From Deltaproteobacteria bacterium HGW-Deltaproteobacteria-3 (GTDB taxonomy: Bacteria > Desulfobacterota > Desulfobulbia > Desulfobulbales > Desulfurivibrionaceae), in assembly GCA_002841785.1 (NCBI GenBank), contig PHAW01000001.1, positions 1-45,835 of the forward strand: a stretch of DNA of 45,835 nt. Direction: 5' to 3'. Below are positions 23,651 to 31,595 of this stretch, piece after piece (position 1 is the first letter of the stretch; each line of letters begins with the position of its first letter). Position numbers and translations under genes: made by a program. Below the pieces are notes generated by a model. The model was not told the DNA's origin and did no database searches. It was given only the letters and a program-made list of their open reading frames with translations.

Positions 23651-25342
23651 ATGAACGAACATGGAATCGCTTATTTTTCGATGGAGATCGGTCTTAATGC
23701 GGAAATCCGGACCTATAGCGGCGGCCTGGGCGTTCTGGCCGGAGATACGATCCGCTCCGCTGCCGACCTCAAGGTGCCGATGGTTGCGGTCACTCTCCTC
23801 TACCGTAAGGGATATTTCCATCAACGGCTCGGCGCGGATGGCTGGCAGAGTGAGGAACCCGCGGAATGGGCCGTTGAAGATTTTCTGCAAGAGATGGTCG
23901 AGAGAGTCCCGGTCACAGTGGAAGGGCGGGTTGTGCAACTTCGCTGTTGGAAATACGAGGTCGTCGGAGTGGAGGGCTTCTCTGTGCCGGTCTATTTTCT
24001 TGATGCGGATTTGCCAGAGAACCGAGACTGGGACCGGACCTTGACCCATTTTCTCTATGGCGGGGACGACCATTACCGCATTTCACAGGAGGTGATTCTG
24101 GGGATTGGAGGCGTCGGGATGCTCCGCGCTTTGGGTTATAAAGACATCAACACCTTTCATCTCAACGAAGGCCATGCGGCCCTGCTGACCCTGGCGCTTT
24201 TGGATGAGGCTGCCAGACAGGCCGGCAGGGAATCGGTCAATCAGCAAGATGTGGAATCGGTCCGCAACCGATGTGTTTTTACCACCCATACTCCTGTCCC
24301 TGCCGGTCACGATAAGTTTTCCCTGGAGCTGGCGAGAAAAGTGATTGGAAAGCGTGATGACTTTTTCAATCTTGAGGGCGTGCTGTACGAGGGTAATACT
24401 CTGAACATGACGTACCTGGCTCTCAACCTGAGCCGTTACATCAACGGCGTCGCCAAAAAGCACGGGGAGGTTTCGCGGCTCATGTTCGCCGGTTATTCCA
24501 TCGAAGCCATAACCAACGGAGTCCATGCAGCTACCTGGGTGTCACAGCCATTCCGGGACATCTTCAACCGCTACATTCCTGGCTGGCAGAAGGACAACTT
24601 CAGCCTCCGTTATGCCATCAATCTACCGCGAAAAGAACTGTGGGAAGCTCATCTTGAGGCCAAACGTCGGCTGCTCGAACGGGTCAACCGGGAAACCGGC
24701 ACCGGGTTGGAAGAAAACGTCCTGACCATCGGATTTGCCCGGCGCGCCTCAACCTACAAGCGGGCCGATCTATTGTTTCATGACCTGGAGCGTCTCAGAA
24801 GGATCGCTTCGGAAGCTGGTTCACTACAGGTGATCTATGCCGGCAAAGCCCATCCCCGCGACTTGGGGGGGAAGGAGCTCATAAAACGGATTTTTCAGGC
24901 CGGGGAGTCCCTCGGCAAAGATGTAAAAATCGCATATCTCGAAAACTATGACATGGAACTGGGGAGGATGATCACCTCCGGCGTCGACATCTGGCTGAAC
25001 ACCCCCGAGCCGCCTCTGGAGGCTTCAGGGACCAGCGGCATGAAGGCGTCACTGAACGGTGTCCCCAACCTGAGTGTGCTGGACGGTTGGTGGATTGAGG
25101 GACATATCGAAGGATTGACCGGCTGGGCCATCGGCGAAAAGAACCGGGGCGAGGGAGAAGCTCACAGCAGCTCACGAGATGCCGCATCATTGTATAACAA
25201 ATTGGAGCAGGTCATTGTCCCCCTTTACTATCACGACCGGGAGCGGTTCATGGACATGATGGTCTATTCCATTGCCATTAACGGCTCGTTCTTCAATACC
25301 CATCGAATGGTGCATGAGTATGTGCTGAACGCCTATTTCTGA
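23651..25342 (+). CDS. glgP: Alpha-glucan (glycogen) phosphorylase, short type
   Basis: A 563-residue enzyme that releases glucose-1-phosphate from glycogen or maltodextrin. It belongs to the short phosphorylases of archaea and anaerobic bacteria, which are shorter than the roughly 800-residue E. coli type. The start [26 protein letters not shown] (22-32), [11 protein letters not shown] (169-179), [10 protein letters not shown] (287-296), and [14 protein letters not shown] (457-470) with PLP lysine K465 are all present. It is the second gene of a cluster with a kinase upstream and a flavoprotein and cytochrome downstream, an uncommon setting for glgP. Confidence 0.93.
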   Translation: MNEHGIAYFSMEIGLNAEIRTYSGGLGVLAGDTIRSAADLKVPMVAVTLLYRKGYFHQRLGADGWQSEEPAEWAVEDFLQEMVERVPVTVEGRVVQLRCWKYEVVGVEGFSVPVYFLDADLPENRDWDRTLTHFLYGGDDHYRISQEVILGIGGVGMLRALGYKDINTFHLNEGHAALLTLALLDEAARQAGRESVNQQDVESVRNRCVFTTHTPVPAGHDKFSLELARKVIGKRDDFFNLEGVLYEGNTLNMTYLALNLSRYINGVAKKHGEVSRLMFAGYSIEAITNGVHAATWVSQPFRDIFNRYIPGWQKDNFSLRYAINLPRKELWEAHLEAKRRLLERVNRETGTGLEENVLTIGFARRASTYKRADLLFHDLERLRRIASEAGSLQVIYAGKAHPRDLGGKELIKRIFQAGESLGKDVKIAYLENYDMELGRMITSGVDIWLNTPEPPLEASGTSGMKASLNGVPNLSVLDGWWIEGHIEGLTGWAIGEKNRGEGEAHSSSRDAASLYNKLEQVIVPLYYHDRERFMDMMVYSIAINGSFFNTHRMVHEYVLNAYF

Positions 25343-25358
25343 GCCGGGGGAGAAAAGC

Positions 25359-26675
25359 ATGCGGTATCGTTATTATGGCATATTGCAGATTGGCGTTTAT
25401 CTGTTCCTGGCAATGACCCCCCTGCTTGTCTTGCTGACAGGTCATGATGTCCACGGGCGTGGGTTCTGGCGGGAACTGGCGGTGGGGCTCGGCTTCGGGG
25501 GGGTGTCGATGATGGGGCTGCAGTTCTTTTTGACCGGACGCTTTCAGGGGATTACCTCTCCGTACGGCATCGACGTGGTCTATTACTTTCACCGGGCGAT
25601 CTCGCTGGTGGCCTTCGTTTTCCTGCTCTTCCATCCGTCCATTCTCCTCTTGTCGGCCCCCGCCACTTTCGGTCTGCTGAACCCTTTGTCGGCGCCGGGG
25701 TGGATGACCGCCGGCACCATTGCCCTTTTCGTTTTCGCCTTCATCGTCGGTTCCTCCCTGTTTCGCCTGAAGCTGGGGTTGGGTTATGAGCAGTGGCGCC
25801 TGCTTCACGGCTTTGCCGCGGTAACCGCCGTCGCCCTGGCCCTGTGGCATATGATCGGCGTCAACTACTACCTGCAAGGGTATGTGAAACGCGGGCTCTG
25901 GATTGCCCTTGCCATCACCTGGGTCATGGCCCTGCTGTATGTCCGGTTGGTCAAGCCGCTGCTGATGCGCAGCAAGCCATACACGGTCGAGTCGGTCACC
26001 AAGGAGCGCGGCAAGAGCTGGACATTGGTGCTCCGGCCCGAGGGGCACGGGGGGATGGAGTTCAAGCCCGGCCAGTTTGCCTGGCTCACCATCGACAGAT
26101 CGCCGTTTTCCATTCGGGAGCATCCCTTTTCCTTTTCCTCGAGTGCCATGCATCCGGAGCGGCTGGCCTTCACCATCAAGGAACTGGGTGATTTCACGGC
26201 TACGATCGGCAGCGTGACTCCAGGGACGCGCACCTATGTAGATGGACCATATGGCAGCTTTATTCCTGACCGGCATACCTTTTCAGGGTACGTGTTTATC
26301 GCTGGCGGGGTTGGCATTACGCCGATCATGAGCATCCTGCGCACCTTTGCCGACCGGCATGACCTGCGGCCGCTTATTCTCTTCTATGCAGGCAGGCAGA
26401 TGGAAGAACTGACTTTTCGTGAAGAGCTTGATCGGTTGCAAGAGCGGTTGACGCTGAGGGTCGTCCATGTAATAAACTGCCCGCCGGCTGGCTGGACCGG
26501 AGAGCAGGGCTATATCGATGCAGAAATGATGGGGCGCTATCTCCCGGAGGGGAGAATGGCATATGAGTATTTTGTTTGTGGGCCGATTCCCATGCAACAA
26601 GGAGCAAGGGAGGCATTGGAGAAACTGGGGGTCCCTCCCGAGCAAGTACAGTCGGAAAGCTTCAATTTCGTATAG
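25359..26675 (+). CDS. Ferric-reductase-like heme membrane flavoprotein (FNR fold)
   Basis: A 438-residue protein with a six-helix b-heme domain and a cytosolic FAD/NAD(P)H domain, as in ferric reductase and NADPH oxidase. Histidines H78, H92, H150 and H164 lie in membrane helices at the spacing expected for two hemes. FAD is bound by REHPFSFSSS (253-262), the pyridine nucleotide by AGGVGITPIMS (315-325), and the terminal FVCGPIPMQ contacts NAD(P)H. It would move electrons from NAD(P)H across the inner membrane. It starts 16 bp after glgP, and a tetraheme cytochrome follows 9 bp later, so that cytochrome is the likely periplasmic acceptor. Confidence 0.92.
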   Translation: MRYRYYGILQIGVYLFLAMTPLLVLLTGHDVHGRGFWRELAVGLGFGGVSMMGLQFFLTGRFQGITSPYGIDVVYYFHRAISLVAFVFLLFHPSILLLSAPATFGLLNPLSAPGWMTAGTIALFVFAFIVGSSLFRLKLGLGYEQWRLLHGFAAVTAVALALWHMIGVNYYLQGYVKRGLWIALAITWVMALLYVRLVKPLLMRSKPYTVESVTKERGKSWTLVLRPEGHGGMEFKPGQFAWLTIDRSPFSIREHPFSFSSSAMHPERLAFTIKELGDFTATIGSVTPGTRTYVDGPYGSFIPDRHTFSGYVFIAGGVGITPIMSILRTFADRHDLRPLILFYAGRQMEELTFREELDRLQERLTLRVVHVINCPPAGWTGEQGYIDAEMMGRYLPEGRMAYEYFVCGPIPMQQGAREALEKLGVPPEQVQSESFNFV

Positions 26676-26684
26676 GGAGCGGTC

Positions 26685-27209
26685 ATGAGAGAAAAATATT
26701 CCGTGCACCTGGCACTTGCAACAGGGTGTCTTGTCTTTTTGTTTACGCTTTTATTCGCGCTCCTGCAGTCGCCCGAGATTCTCTCTACTTCTGTGCAAGG
26801 GGGAGTTGCGATACCGCACCCCATCGCAGGGCGCCATAAATGCGATCACTGTCACGGGCGAGCCGGAATCAGGCCCTATCCGGTCCGCCATGTGGGGTGG
26901 AACAATGCCAGTTGCACCAAATGCCACCTCTCCCCGGACAGTGTTATGGCCTTGCCCCACGCAAATTTTTCTGGGAACCAGGCGAAATCAGTTCCTGAAA
27001 AGGGGGCCGGACGTTTTTCCGCCTCTCTTGCGAAAGGGGGCGGACCGGCAGCGGGGAAGAAAGCACCTCTCATATCCCATCCGGTCAAGGGACAGGAAGA
27101 CTGCCTTGCCTGTCACGATACCAAGAATGAGATCAAGCCGGCTCCCCCCGATCACGAAGGGCGGCAAAATGAAACCTGCGAGGGATGTCATTCCCGCGGT
27201 GGAATGTAA
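26685..27209 (+). CDS. Tetraheme c-type cytochrome, membrane-anchored
   Basis: A 174-residue protein with an N-terminal signal anchor (about 8-27) and four heme motifs: CDHCH (53-57), CTKCH (77-81), CLACH (140-144) and CEGCH (165-169). The arrangement is two pairs separated by a lysine/glycine-rich linker, as in class III or doubled diheme cytochromes. HPIAGRH and SHPVKGQ segments before each pair can give distal histidine ligands. It starts 9 bp after the ferric-reductase-like gene, and the two probably form a transmembrane electron path. Confidence 0.9.
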   Translation: MREKYSVHLALATGCLVFLFTLLFALLQSPEILSTSVQGGVAIPHPIAGRHKCDHCHGRAGIRPYPVRHVGWNNASCTKCHLSPDSVMALPHANFSGNQAKSVPEKGAGRFSASLAKGGGPAAGKKAPLISHPVKGQEDCLACHDTKNEIKPAPPDHEGRQNETCEGCHSRGGM

Positions 27210-27298
27210 CTGATCACAGGGGAAGCCCCGGAAGGGAGTCAAACCCCAGAAACAAGCGGTCTCAGGGTGCTGCAGATGCGCGAAAGAGGCCTGTCCGC

Positions 27299-27352
27299 TA
27301 TCCCAGCGAAGCTGGATAAGAGCTCCTATGCCCGATTCTCGGGCAGGGGCTC
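27299..27352. other. Two adjacent hairpins in the leader of the LapA-like gene
   Basis: TATCCCAGC faces GCTGGATA around a GAA loop (27299-27318). TGCCCGA faces TCGGGCA around a TTC loop (27329-27345), flanked by GAGC and GCTC. They lie in a 267-bp gap (27210-27476) without a gene. A terminator-like T-run is missing, so they may be a leader structure for the downstream gene. Confidence 0.4.
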
Positions 27353-27476
27353 TAAACATGCGGTATGCGGGCAGGTCGATGACAAAGCAGATGCGGTGCC
27401 CTGTGATCGCTTACGGTGGAATGAGTATAGGGTGTCTGCTGGAGACAAATTTAACAGGGTGAGATAAGGAGGCTGC

Positions 27477-27770
27477 ATGAAATTCGCACTTTTTTTTGCT
27501 GTTGCTTTTTCCGCGCTGGTGGTTGCCTTTTCACTGCAGAATTCCCAGGCGGTCCAGGTACAGTTCCTGTTCTGGCGTTTCGAGGGAGCGCTGGTTTTTG
27601 TGCTGCTGCTGACTTTTGCCATTGGTCTGCTGACCATGTTTCTGGCCGCTCTCCCCGGTCACTTCAGGAGCCGCGCTTTGACGATAACACTCAGAAAGGA
27701 GCTCGAAAAAGCGCATAAGGAAGCTGAGTTGTTCAAGGGAGAAGAGAATGAGAGCACTTCCGTTGAGTAG
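27477..27770 (+). CDS. LapA/DUF1049 domain membrane protein
   Basis: A 97-residue protein with two membrane helices (about 3-20 and 39-62) joined by the family motif SLQNSQAVQVQFLFW (19-33), followed by a charged coiled-coil tail (KELEKAHKEAELF). E. coli LapA is an inner-membrane protein that works with LapB in controlling LPS synthesis; many bacteria have stand-alone homologues. No lapB is adjacent. The ribosome site is AAGGAGG. It may be transcribed with the upstream cytochrome cluster or from its own leader. Confidence 0.85.
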   Translation: MKFALFFAVAFSALVVAFSLQNSQAVQVQFLFWRFEGALVFVLLLTFAIGLLTMFLAALPGHFRSRALTITLRKELEKAHKEAELFKGEENESTSVE

Positions 27771-27854
27771 GACGATGACCGCGGCCATCTTCCGGATTCC
27801 CGGGTGCTCTGGCAGCGGTCTTCTATCACTGCATTCACTGCAGGATAATCCGGG

Positions 27855-27959
27855 TTGATCATCGGCAACACCGCCGGGGCTATTCTGGAAGAGATACAGT
27901 GTTCCGTGCTTGTGCTCAAGCCCGCAGTGGTTAGCTCTCCTGTAAAGCTCGCCGAATAA
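27855..27959 (+). pseudogene. 3' fragment of a universal stress protein gene
   Basis: The last 34 codons and stop of a UspA gene, reading LIIGNTAGAILEEIQCSVLV and ending SPVKLAE. The 108 bp at 27855-27962 align without gaps to 22431-22538 with about eight mismatches, two of them before the last third. There is no start codon or upstream UspA domain. It is the remnant of a paralogue of the gene at 21570-22535. A short trace (GCTCTGGCAG, around 27808) may come from the missing interior. Confidence 0.85.
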
Positions 27960-28071
27960 CGGGTTTCTTGTCTGAAGGGAGTTGGTGGCGCCCATATCTC
28001 TCAAGAAACAGGGAAGCGTCTTTTTGTTTTCGGTCTCCAGCGAGTCAGGGCGCTGAAAAAAATAAAGGGTC

Positions 28072-28149
28072 ATGAACGAACTGATTGAAGAGCATATTTT
28101 CAGCAGGGCTACAACCAAGGCCGTGGTCGATGGTTTGGCCGGGAAATAG
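28072..28149 (+). CDS. Small ORF, possible hemerythrin-like fragment
   Basis: A 25-codon frame, MNELIEEHIFSRATTKAVVD then GLAGK, with a possible ribosome site (AAAGGG). The phrase EEHIFSRATTKAVVD resembles the EH-containing helix that begins iron-binding hemerythrin domains, but the rest of such a domain is missing. It is probably a truncated remnant. It could also be a chance ORF. Confidence 0.3.
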   Translation: MNELIEEHIFSRATTKAVVDGLAGK

Positions 28150-28166
28150 TCCGCGCCGCTCTCTGT

Positions 28167-29624
28167 TCAGCCCCGGCGGGTGGCGCTCGCCTTGACGGCC
28201 CGCGCCACGATTTTTTCGGCAAGATTTTTGAATACCAGTCCGTGGAAAGGCAGGACCGCATACCAGTACAGTCTGCCCAGCAGTCCGCGCGGATGAAAAT
28301 GGGCGGTCTGCACCAGTCGGTCGTTCTGGATGTCGAACTCAAGCCAGGCCTTGCCCGGCACCTTCATCTGGGCCACAAGCAGGACCCGTTTGTTTTCCTT
28401 GAGGTCGGCCACCTTCCAGAAATCAAGGGCATCTCCCAGGCGCAGCGCCTTCTGCTGCCTCCTCCCCCGGTTCAGGCCATAGCCGCCGCTCAGTTTGTCT
28501 AAGAACCCGCGAATCTGCCAAAGCAGATTGTAGGCGAGCCAGCCGTCGGCGCCGCCGATCCCCTGGATTGCCGCATAGACCAGGGCCGGGTCCATGCCGT
28601 GCAGGGGAATCTCGCGCCGGTCCCGCAGGATGGGGACGCCGGGGTCATCCTGGTGCAGGATATCGCAGGAGATTTCCGTGGAGCTGTCGCACCAGCGGCT
28701 GAGGACCAGGTCCTGTTCCAGCTCCGCAATGGCTGCGGTCACCGCGCTTTCGTAGCTGCGGGGGGTTATCTCCGGAAAATGGCGTTGGGCATGGTCGTTC
28801 TGGATAACGGTTTCCGAGCGGAGCCCTTCCACCAGGGCGGCGGCCATCCGGTAGGGGATGGGGGTGAAGAGGATCAGCCAGAAGGAGGAGAGGCGCGGGC
28901 TCAGCACCGGCACCGGCAGCAGCAACCTCCGCAGCCCCATGACTTTTGCGGCCCGGAGCATCATCTCCCGAAAGCTCATGGCCTCGCCGCCGATGTCCGC
29001 CACCAGATTGCCCTGGACCTCTACGGTGATGGCCGCCTCCAGATAGGCGAGCACGTCGTCCACCGCCACCGGCTGGGTGCGGGTTGCGACCCATTTCGGG
29101 GTCACCATGACCGGCAGTTTCTGGAGCAGGTTGTAGATGATCTCGAAACTGGCGCTGCCGGCGCCGATGATGATCCCTGCCCTGAACCAGATGGTTTGCA
29201 ACCTTTCGGGATGGGCACTGAGGATTTCCCCTGTCTCGATCCTGCTCAGGAGATGGCGGCTGGCGCTTTCCTTTACCCCCAAGCCTCCCAGATAGACGAG
29301 CCGTTTCACCCCGGCTTTGATGCAGGCGTCGCGGAAATTGACGGCGCTTTGCCGGTCGCGCTCTGCAAAATCCTTGCCCGAGCCCATGGAATGGATGAGG
29401 TAGAAGGCGACCTCGATGCCGGAAAGAGCTGCAGCCAATGCCTCGGGGCTGAAGGTGTCGCCTTCCACCACCTCAACCCTGGCGAGAACCTCCGGCCGGA
29501 CCTTGTGCCGGTTGCGCACCAGAAGCCGGAGCGCCAGTTCCGGTTGTTTCAGCAACCTGTCCTTCAGCCGCCGGCCGATGTAGCCGGTGGCGCCGGTAAT
29601 CAAGACCTTGCACTTTTCGGCCAT
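28167..29624 (-). CDS. SDR-type NAD(P)-binding protein with DUF2867 domain
   Basis: A 485-residue fusion. The N-terminal half is an atypical short-chain dehydrogenase fold with GATGYIG (11-17) as dinucleotide motif and AFYLIHSMGS in place of the usual catalytic region. The C-terminal part (from about 330) is DUF2867, marked by LRLGDALDFWKVADLKENKR and FHPRGLLGRLYWYAVLPFHG. Proteins of this design are widespread and their substrate is not established; the DUF2867 half resembles lipid or polyketide-binding domains. ATG 29624 follows GAGGAA. A PNPOx-like gene lies upstream on the same strand with 52 bp between them. Confidence 0.87.
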   Translation of the reverse strand: MAEKCKVLITGATGYIGRRLKDRLLKQPELALRLLVRNRHKVRPEVLARVEVVEGDTFSPEALAAALSGIEVAFYLIHSMGSGKDFAERDRQSAVNFRDACIKAGVKRLVYLGGLGVKESASRHLLSRIETGEILSAHPERLQTIWFRAGIIIGAGSASFEIIYNLLQKLPVMVTPKWVATRTQPVAVDDVLAYLEAAITVEVQGNLVADIGGEAMSFREMMLRAAKVMGLRRLLLPVPVLSPRLSSFWLILFTPIPYRMAAALVEGLRSETVIQNDHAQRHFPEITPRSYESAVTAAIAELEQDLVLSRWCDSSTEISCDILHQDDPGVPILRDRREIPLHGMDPALVYAAIQGIGGADGWLAYNLLWQIRGFLDKLSGGYGLNRGRRQQKALRLGDALDFWKVADLKENKRVLLVAQMKVPGKAWLEFDIQNDRLVQTAHFHPRGLLGRLYWYAVLPFHGLVFKNLAEKIVARAVKASATRRG

Positions 29625-29676
29625 GCTGTATTCCTCAGGTTGAAGGCATCACGACAAGAGGCGGTGGATTTTTGGC

Positions 29677-30078
29677 TCAGCAAAAAGGAATCTTGGCCGG
29701 ATCTTCACCGACCAGGGGCAGGACCTTCTCCACGGCGAAGGAGACCAGGAAGGTCGGACCCCGGGCTTGATCTTCCTCCGGGGTGAGGTGTCTCCGCATC
29801 AGGCTCTTGATCGTGGCGGGGTCGGTTTCTTCCTTGATTTTCTTGAGAAAAAGGCGCACTCCGCGGGAGCCTGGCCCGTCTTCCATGAAGAGAAAGCTGG
29901 CGTGCGGGTTTTCCTGGATATTGCGGTGGGAGAGCCTGTCGCGCATGATAAAGGCCACGGCGCCATCTTCCAGGACATGCGGGACGCTGTAGATTGCGGC
30001 GTCAACCCGGCCGTCGCTGGCGGCTGTAGCCAGAACCCCTCGACCGGCGGTGCTCTCAAGATACTCTTTCATGTCCAT
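29677..30078 (-). CDS. Pyridoxamine 5'-phosphate oxidase-like flavin-binding protein
   Basis: A 133-residue protein of the split-barrel PNPOx-like family, which binds FMN, heme or F420 as a homodimer. The N-terminal GRGVLATAASDGRVDAAIYS and the segment FIMRDRLSHRNIQENPHASF (42-61) match the family. It is a small stand-alone member and the true substrate is unknown. It has a good ribosome site (AGGAGA). Confidence 0.8.
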   Translation of the reverse strand: MDMKEYLESTAGRGVLATAASDGRVDAAIYSVPHVLEDGAVAFIMRDRLSHRNIQENPHASFLFMEDGPGSRGVRLFLKKIKEETDPATIKSLMRRHLTPEEDQARGPTFLVSFAVEKVLPLVGEDPAKIPFC

Positions 30079-30123
30079 GCGGTCATTCTCCTGTTGGTTG
30101 CTGGTTGTCTGCGATGGGGGGAA

Positions 30124-30780
30124 TCATACCCCCCGTTTCATTCCCGGCCAGAGCAGGGTATGGAGCTGGAGCTGAAGGCGGGCCGGGAGCGCGTCGGCCA
30201 TGAGCCACTGGGCCAGCAGGGCTGGCGCAAGGCGGTCGAGCACCGGGGAAAGGATCACCTTGGCTTTTTCGGCCAACCGGTGCTTCCTCATCATTGCCCT
30301 GGCCCAGTCGTAATCACCTCGGGAATTCACCACAAACTTGACTTCGTCGTGGGGTGCAAGCAGGTCGAGGTTGGCAAGGTTCATCTTTTCGGCCATGGTG
30401 CTGTCCGGGCATTTGAGGTCAACGATCTTCACCACCTCTTTCGGTACCCGCGCAATGCAGAGGCTGCCGTTGGTTTCCAGCAGCACGGTGCGACCCGCGG
30501 CAAGCAGAGCATCCATGAGCGGATAGACCTCTTCTTGGAGCAGGGGCTCGCCGCCGGTGATCTCGATCAGGGCGTTGGGATATCGCGCTGCCTCGGTCAG
30601 CAGGGTGCCGAGTGGGGTTGGAGTGGCCGGTTCCTCGTAGGTGTACTTGGCGTCGCAGTAGGAGCAGCGCAGGTTGCAGCCGGAGAGGCGGAAAAAAAGA
30701 CAGGGGTAGCCCGCAAGGGAAGACTCCCCCTGGATGCTGTAGAAAATCTCGGAAAGCTGAAGGGTTGTCTCATCCCTCAC
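30124..30780 (-). CDS. queE: 7-carboxy-7-deazaguanine synthase QueE
   Basis: A 218-residue radical SAM enzyme that converts 6-carboxy-tetrahydropterin to 7-carboxy-7-deazaguanine in queuosine synthesis. The cluster cysteines are C35, C39 and C42 in SGCNLRCSYCDAKYT. FYSIQGESSLAGYPCLFFR (13-31) and ITGGEPLLQ (73-81) are conserved. The start is a GTG at 30780 that overlaps the end of queD by 11 bp; the nearby ATG is out of frame. Overlap with queD gives a translationally coupled pair. Confidence 0.93.
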   Translation of the reverse strand: MRDETTLQLSEIFYSIQGESSLAGYPCLFFRLSGCNLRCSYCDAKYTYEEPATPTPLGTLLTEAARYPNALIEITGGEPLLQEEVYPLMDALLAAGRTVLLETNGSLCIARVPKEVVKIVDLKCPDSTMAEKMNLANLDLLAPHDEVKFVVNSRGDYDWARAMMRKHRLAEKAKVILSPVLDRLAPALLAQWLMADALPARLQLQLHTLLWPGMKRGV

Positions 30781-31141
30781 GGTAGGTCACGCAGCAGTTC
30801 TCCGTTTCGCAGACCGTGACGCTGTAAGGCCGGTAGCGCTCGCTGGTGAGCGTTTCCCTGAGGCGGTCGAAGATGTAGGCGGCGATGTTTTCGGAAGAAG
30901 GATTCTTCTTTTGAAAGGCCGGGAGTTCGTTGAGATTCTGGTGGTCCAGCTCCTCCATGATCACGTTCACCGCCTTTTTCAGGTTCTTGAAGTCGATGCC
31001 CATGCCCAGTTCGTCAAGCTCGGTGGCGCGCACCGTCACCTCCACCTTCCAGTTGTGGCCGTGGGGACGCTCGCAGTTGCCGGGATAGTCGCGCAGATGG
31101 TGGCCCGAGGAAAAATGGGTGCGGGTAAAGATATCGTACAT
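30770..31141 (-). CDS. queD: 6-carboxy-5,6,7,8-tetrahydropterin synthase QueD
   Basis: A 123-residue member of the PTPS family that makes the substrate of QueE from dihydroneopterin triphosphate. Zinc is held by a histidine of SSGHHL (11-16) with H27 and H29 in CERPHGHNW, and C23 is the catalytic cysteine. The ELDHQNLNEL and ENIAAYIF segments are also typical. ATG 31141 with AAGAGG is chosen over the frame to 31201. It is the first gene of queD-queE; queC and queF are not in the window. Confidence 0.94.
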   Translation of the reverse strand: MYDIFTRTHFSSGHHLRDYPGNCERPHGHNWKVEVTVRATELDELGMGIDFKNLKKAVNVIMEELDHQNLNELPAFQKKNPSSENIAAYIFDRLRETLTSERYRPYSVTVCETENCCVTYREG

Positions 31142-31444
31142 TGGGAAACCTCTTGAGGTATGGGAAAAGTTCGTTTGTAAAAGTTTGCGGTCCGGGTACA
31201 ATGTCCACTTGAAATGTGGATGTTTTTTTACTATGTAGAGGCACGGTTTTTGTGACTACTCAGCATATACTAATTTTGTGGTAAATTCCCCCTCTCCTCG
31301 GAGTCTACGCTTGCCTGACGGGAGGGGAGGCAAAGGCTAAAAAAAAAGACCACTGTTAAAATCGCGCTTATCGACGATTTCGACAAAACATATATATTCC
31401 CCCAAGGGAAGTCAACCGGTTCATGATTGCCGGGAGAATTTAGG

Positions 31445-31543
31445 AGCCGTTGCGAAATAACTTGTATTTCCCTGGCATTTTCGTTACGGCTCCTTATGCC
31501 GATTACGACGTGCTAAGGTACAAGTAATTTTACTACAACGGCT
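31445..31543. repeat. Roughly 100-bp inverted-repeat element
   Basis: AGCCGTTGCGAAATAACTTGTA (31445-31466, given here as positions) pairs imperfectly with 31519-31543. The interior holds GTTACGGCTCCTTATGCC, whose reverse complement is close to GGCGTAAGGAGCCGT at 45133-45147, beside the speA hairpin. Confidence 0.5.
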
Positions 31544-31584
31544 TGCCGGCAGGTTTGGGTGCAAGCCCTGCCTGGACGGGCAAG
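31542..31584 (+). promoter_or_regulatory. Nested leader hairpin touching the ribosome site
   Basis: CTTGCC (31542) pairs with GGCAAG (31579-31584), and inside it GGCAGG (31548) pairs with CCTGCC (31567-31572). The outer arm overlaps the AAGGAG ribosome site of the DUF1015 gene, so folding could limit its translation. Confidence 0.4.
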
Positions 31585-31595
31585 GAGACAAAACA

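Larger units (their letters stand above)
27771..28166. other. 396-bp stretch with gene fragments only
   Basis: It contains the 3' fragment of a universal stress protein gene (27855-27959) and a 25-codon ORF (28072-28149). The 27771-27854 part contains no gene. The stretch looks like the scar of a deletion. Confidence 0.6.
31142..31595. other. 454-bp divergent intergenic region with repeat elements
   Basis: It separates queD (leftward) from the DUF1015 gene (rightward). On the plus strand TCCAC/GTGGA with a T7 run (31204-31229) looks like a weak terminator, although no plus-strand gene precedes it. No preQ1 riboswitch was recognised before queD. The right part has an inverted repeat (31445-31543) and a nested leader hairpin (31542-31584). 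Confidence 0.55.

Noticed and set aside
27210-27476. Possible c-di-GMP riboswitch before the LapA-like gene
   Set aside because: The conserved core words of the GEMM classes are missing; only simple hairpins are visible.
28599-29786. 395-residue rightward frame opposite the SDR/DUF2867 gene
   Set aside because: Antisense shadow without motifs.
31142-31260. Possible preQ1 riboswitch before queD
   Set aside because: I could not find the preQ1-I or preQ1-II core pattern in this leader.
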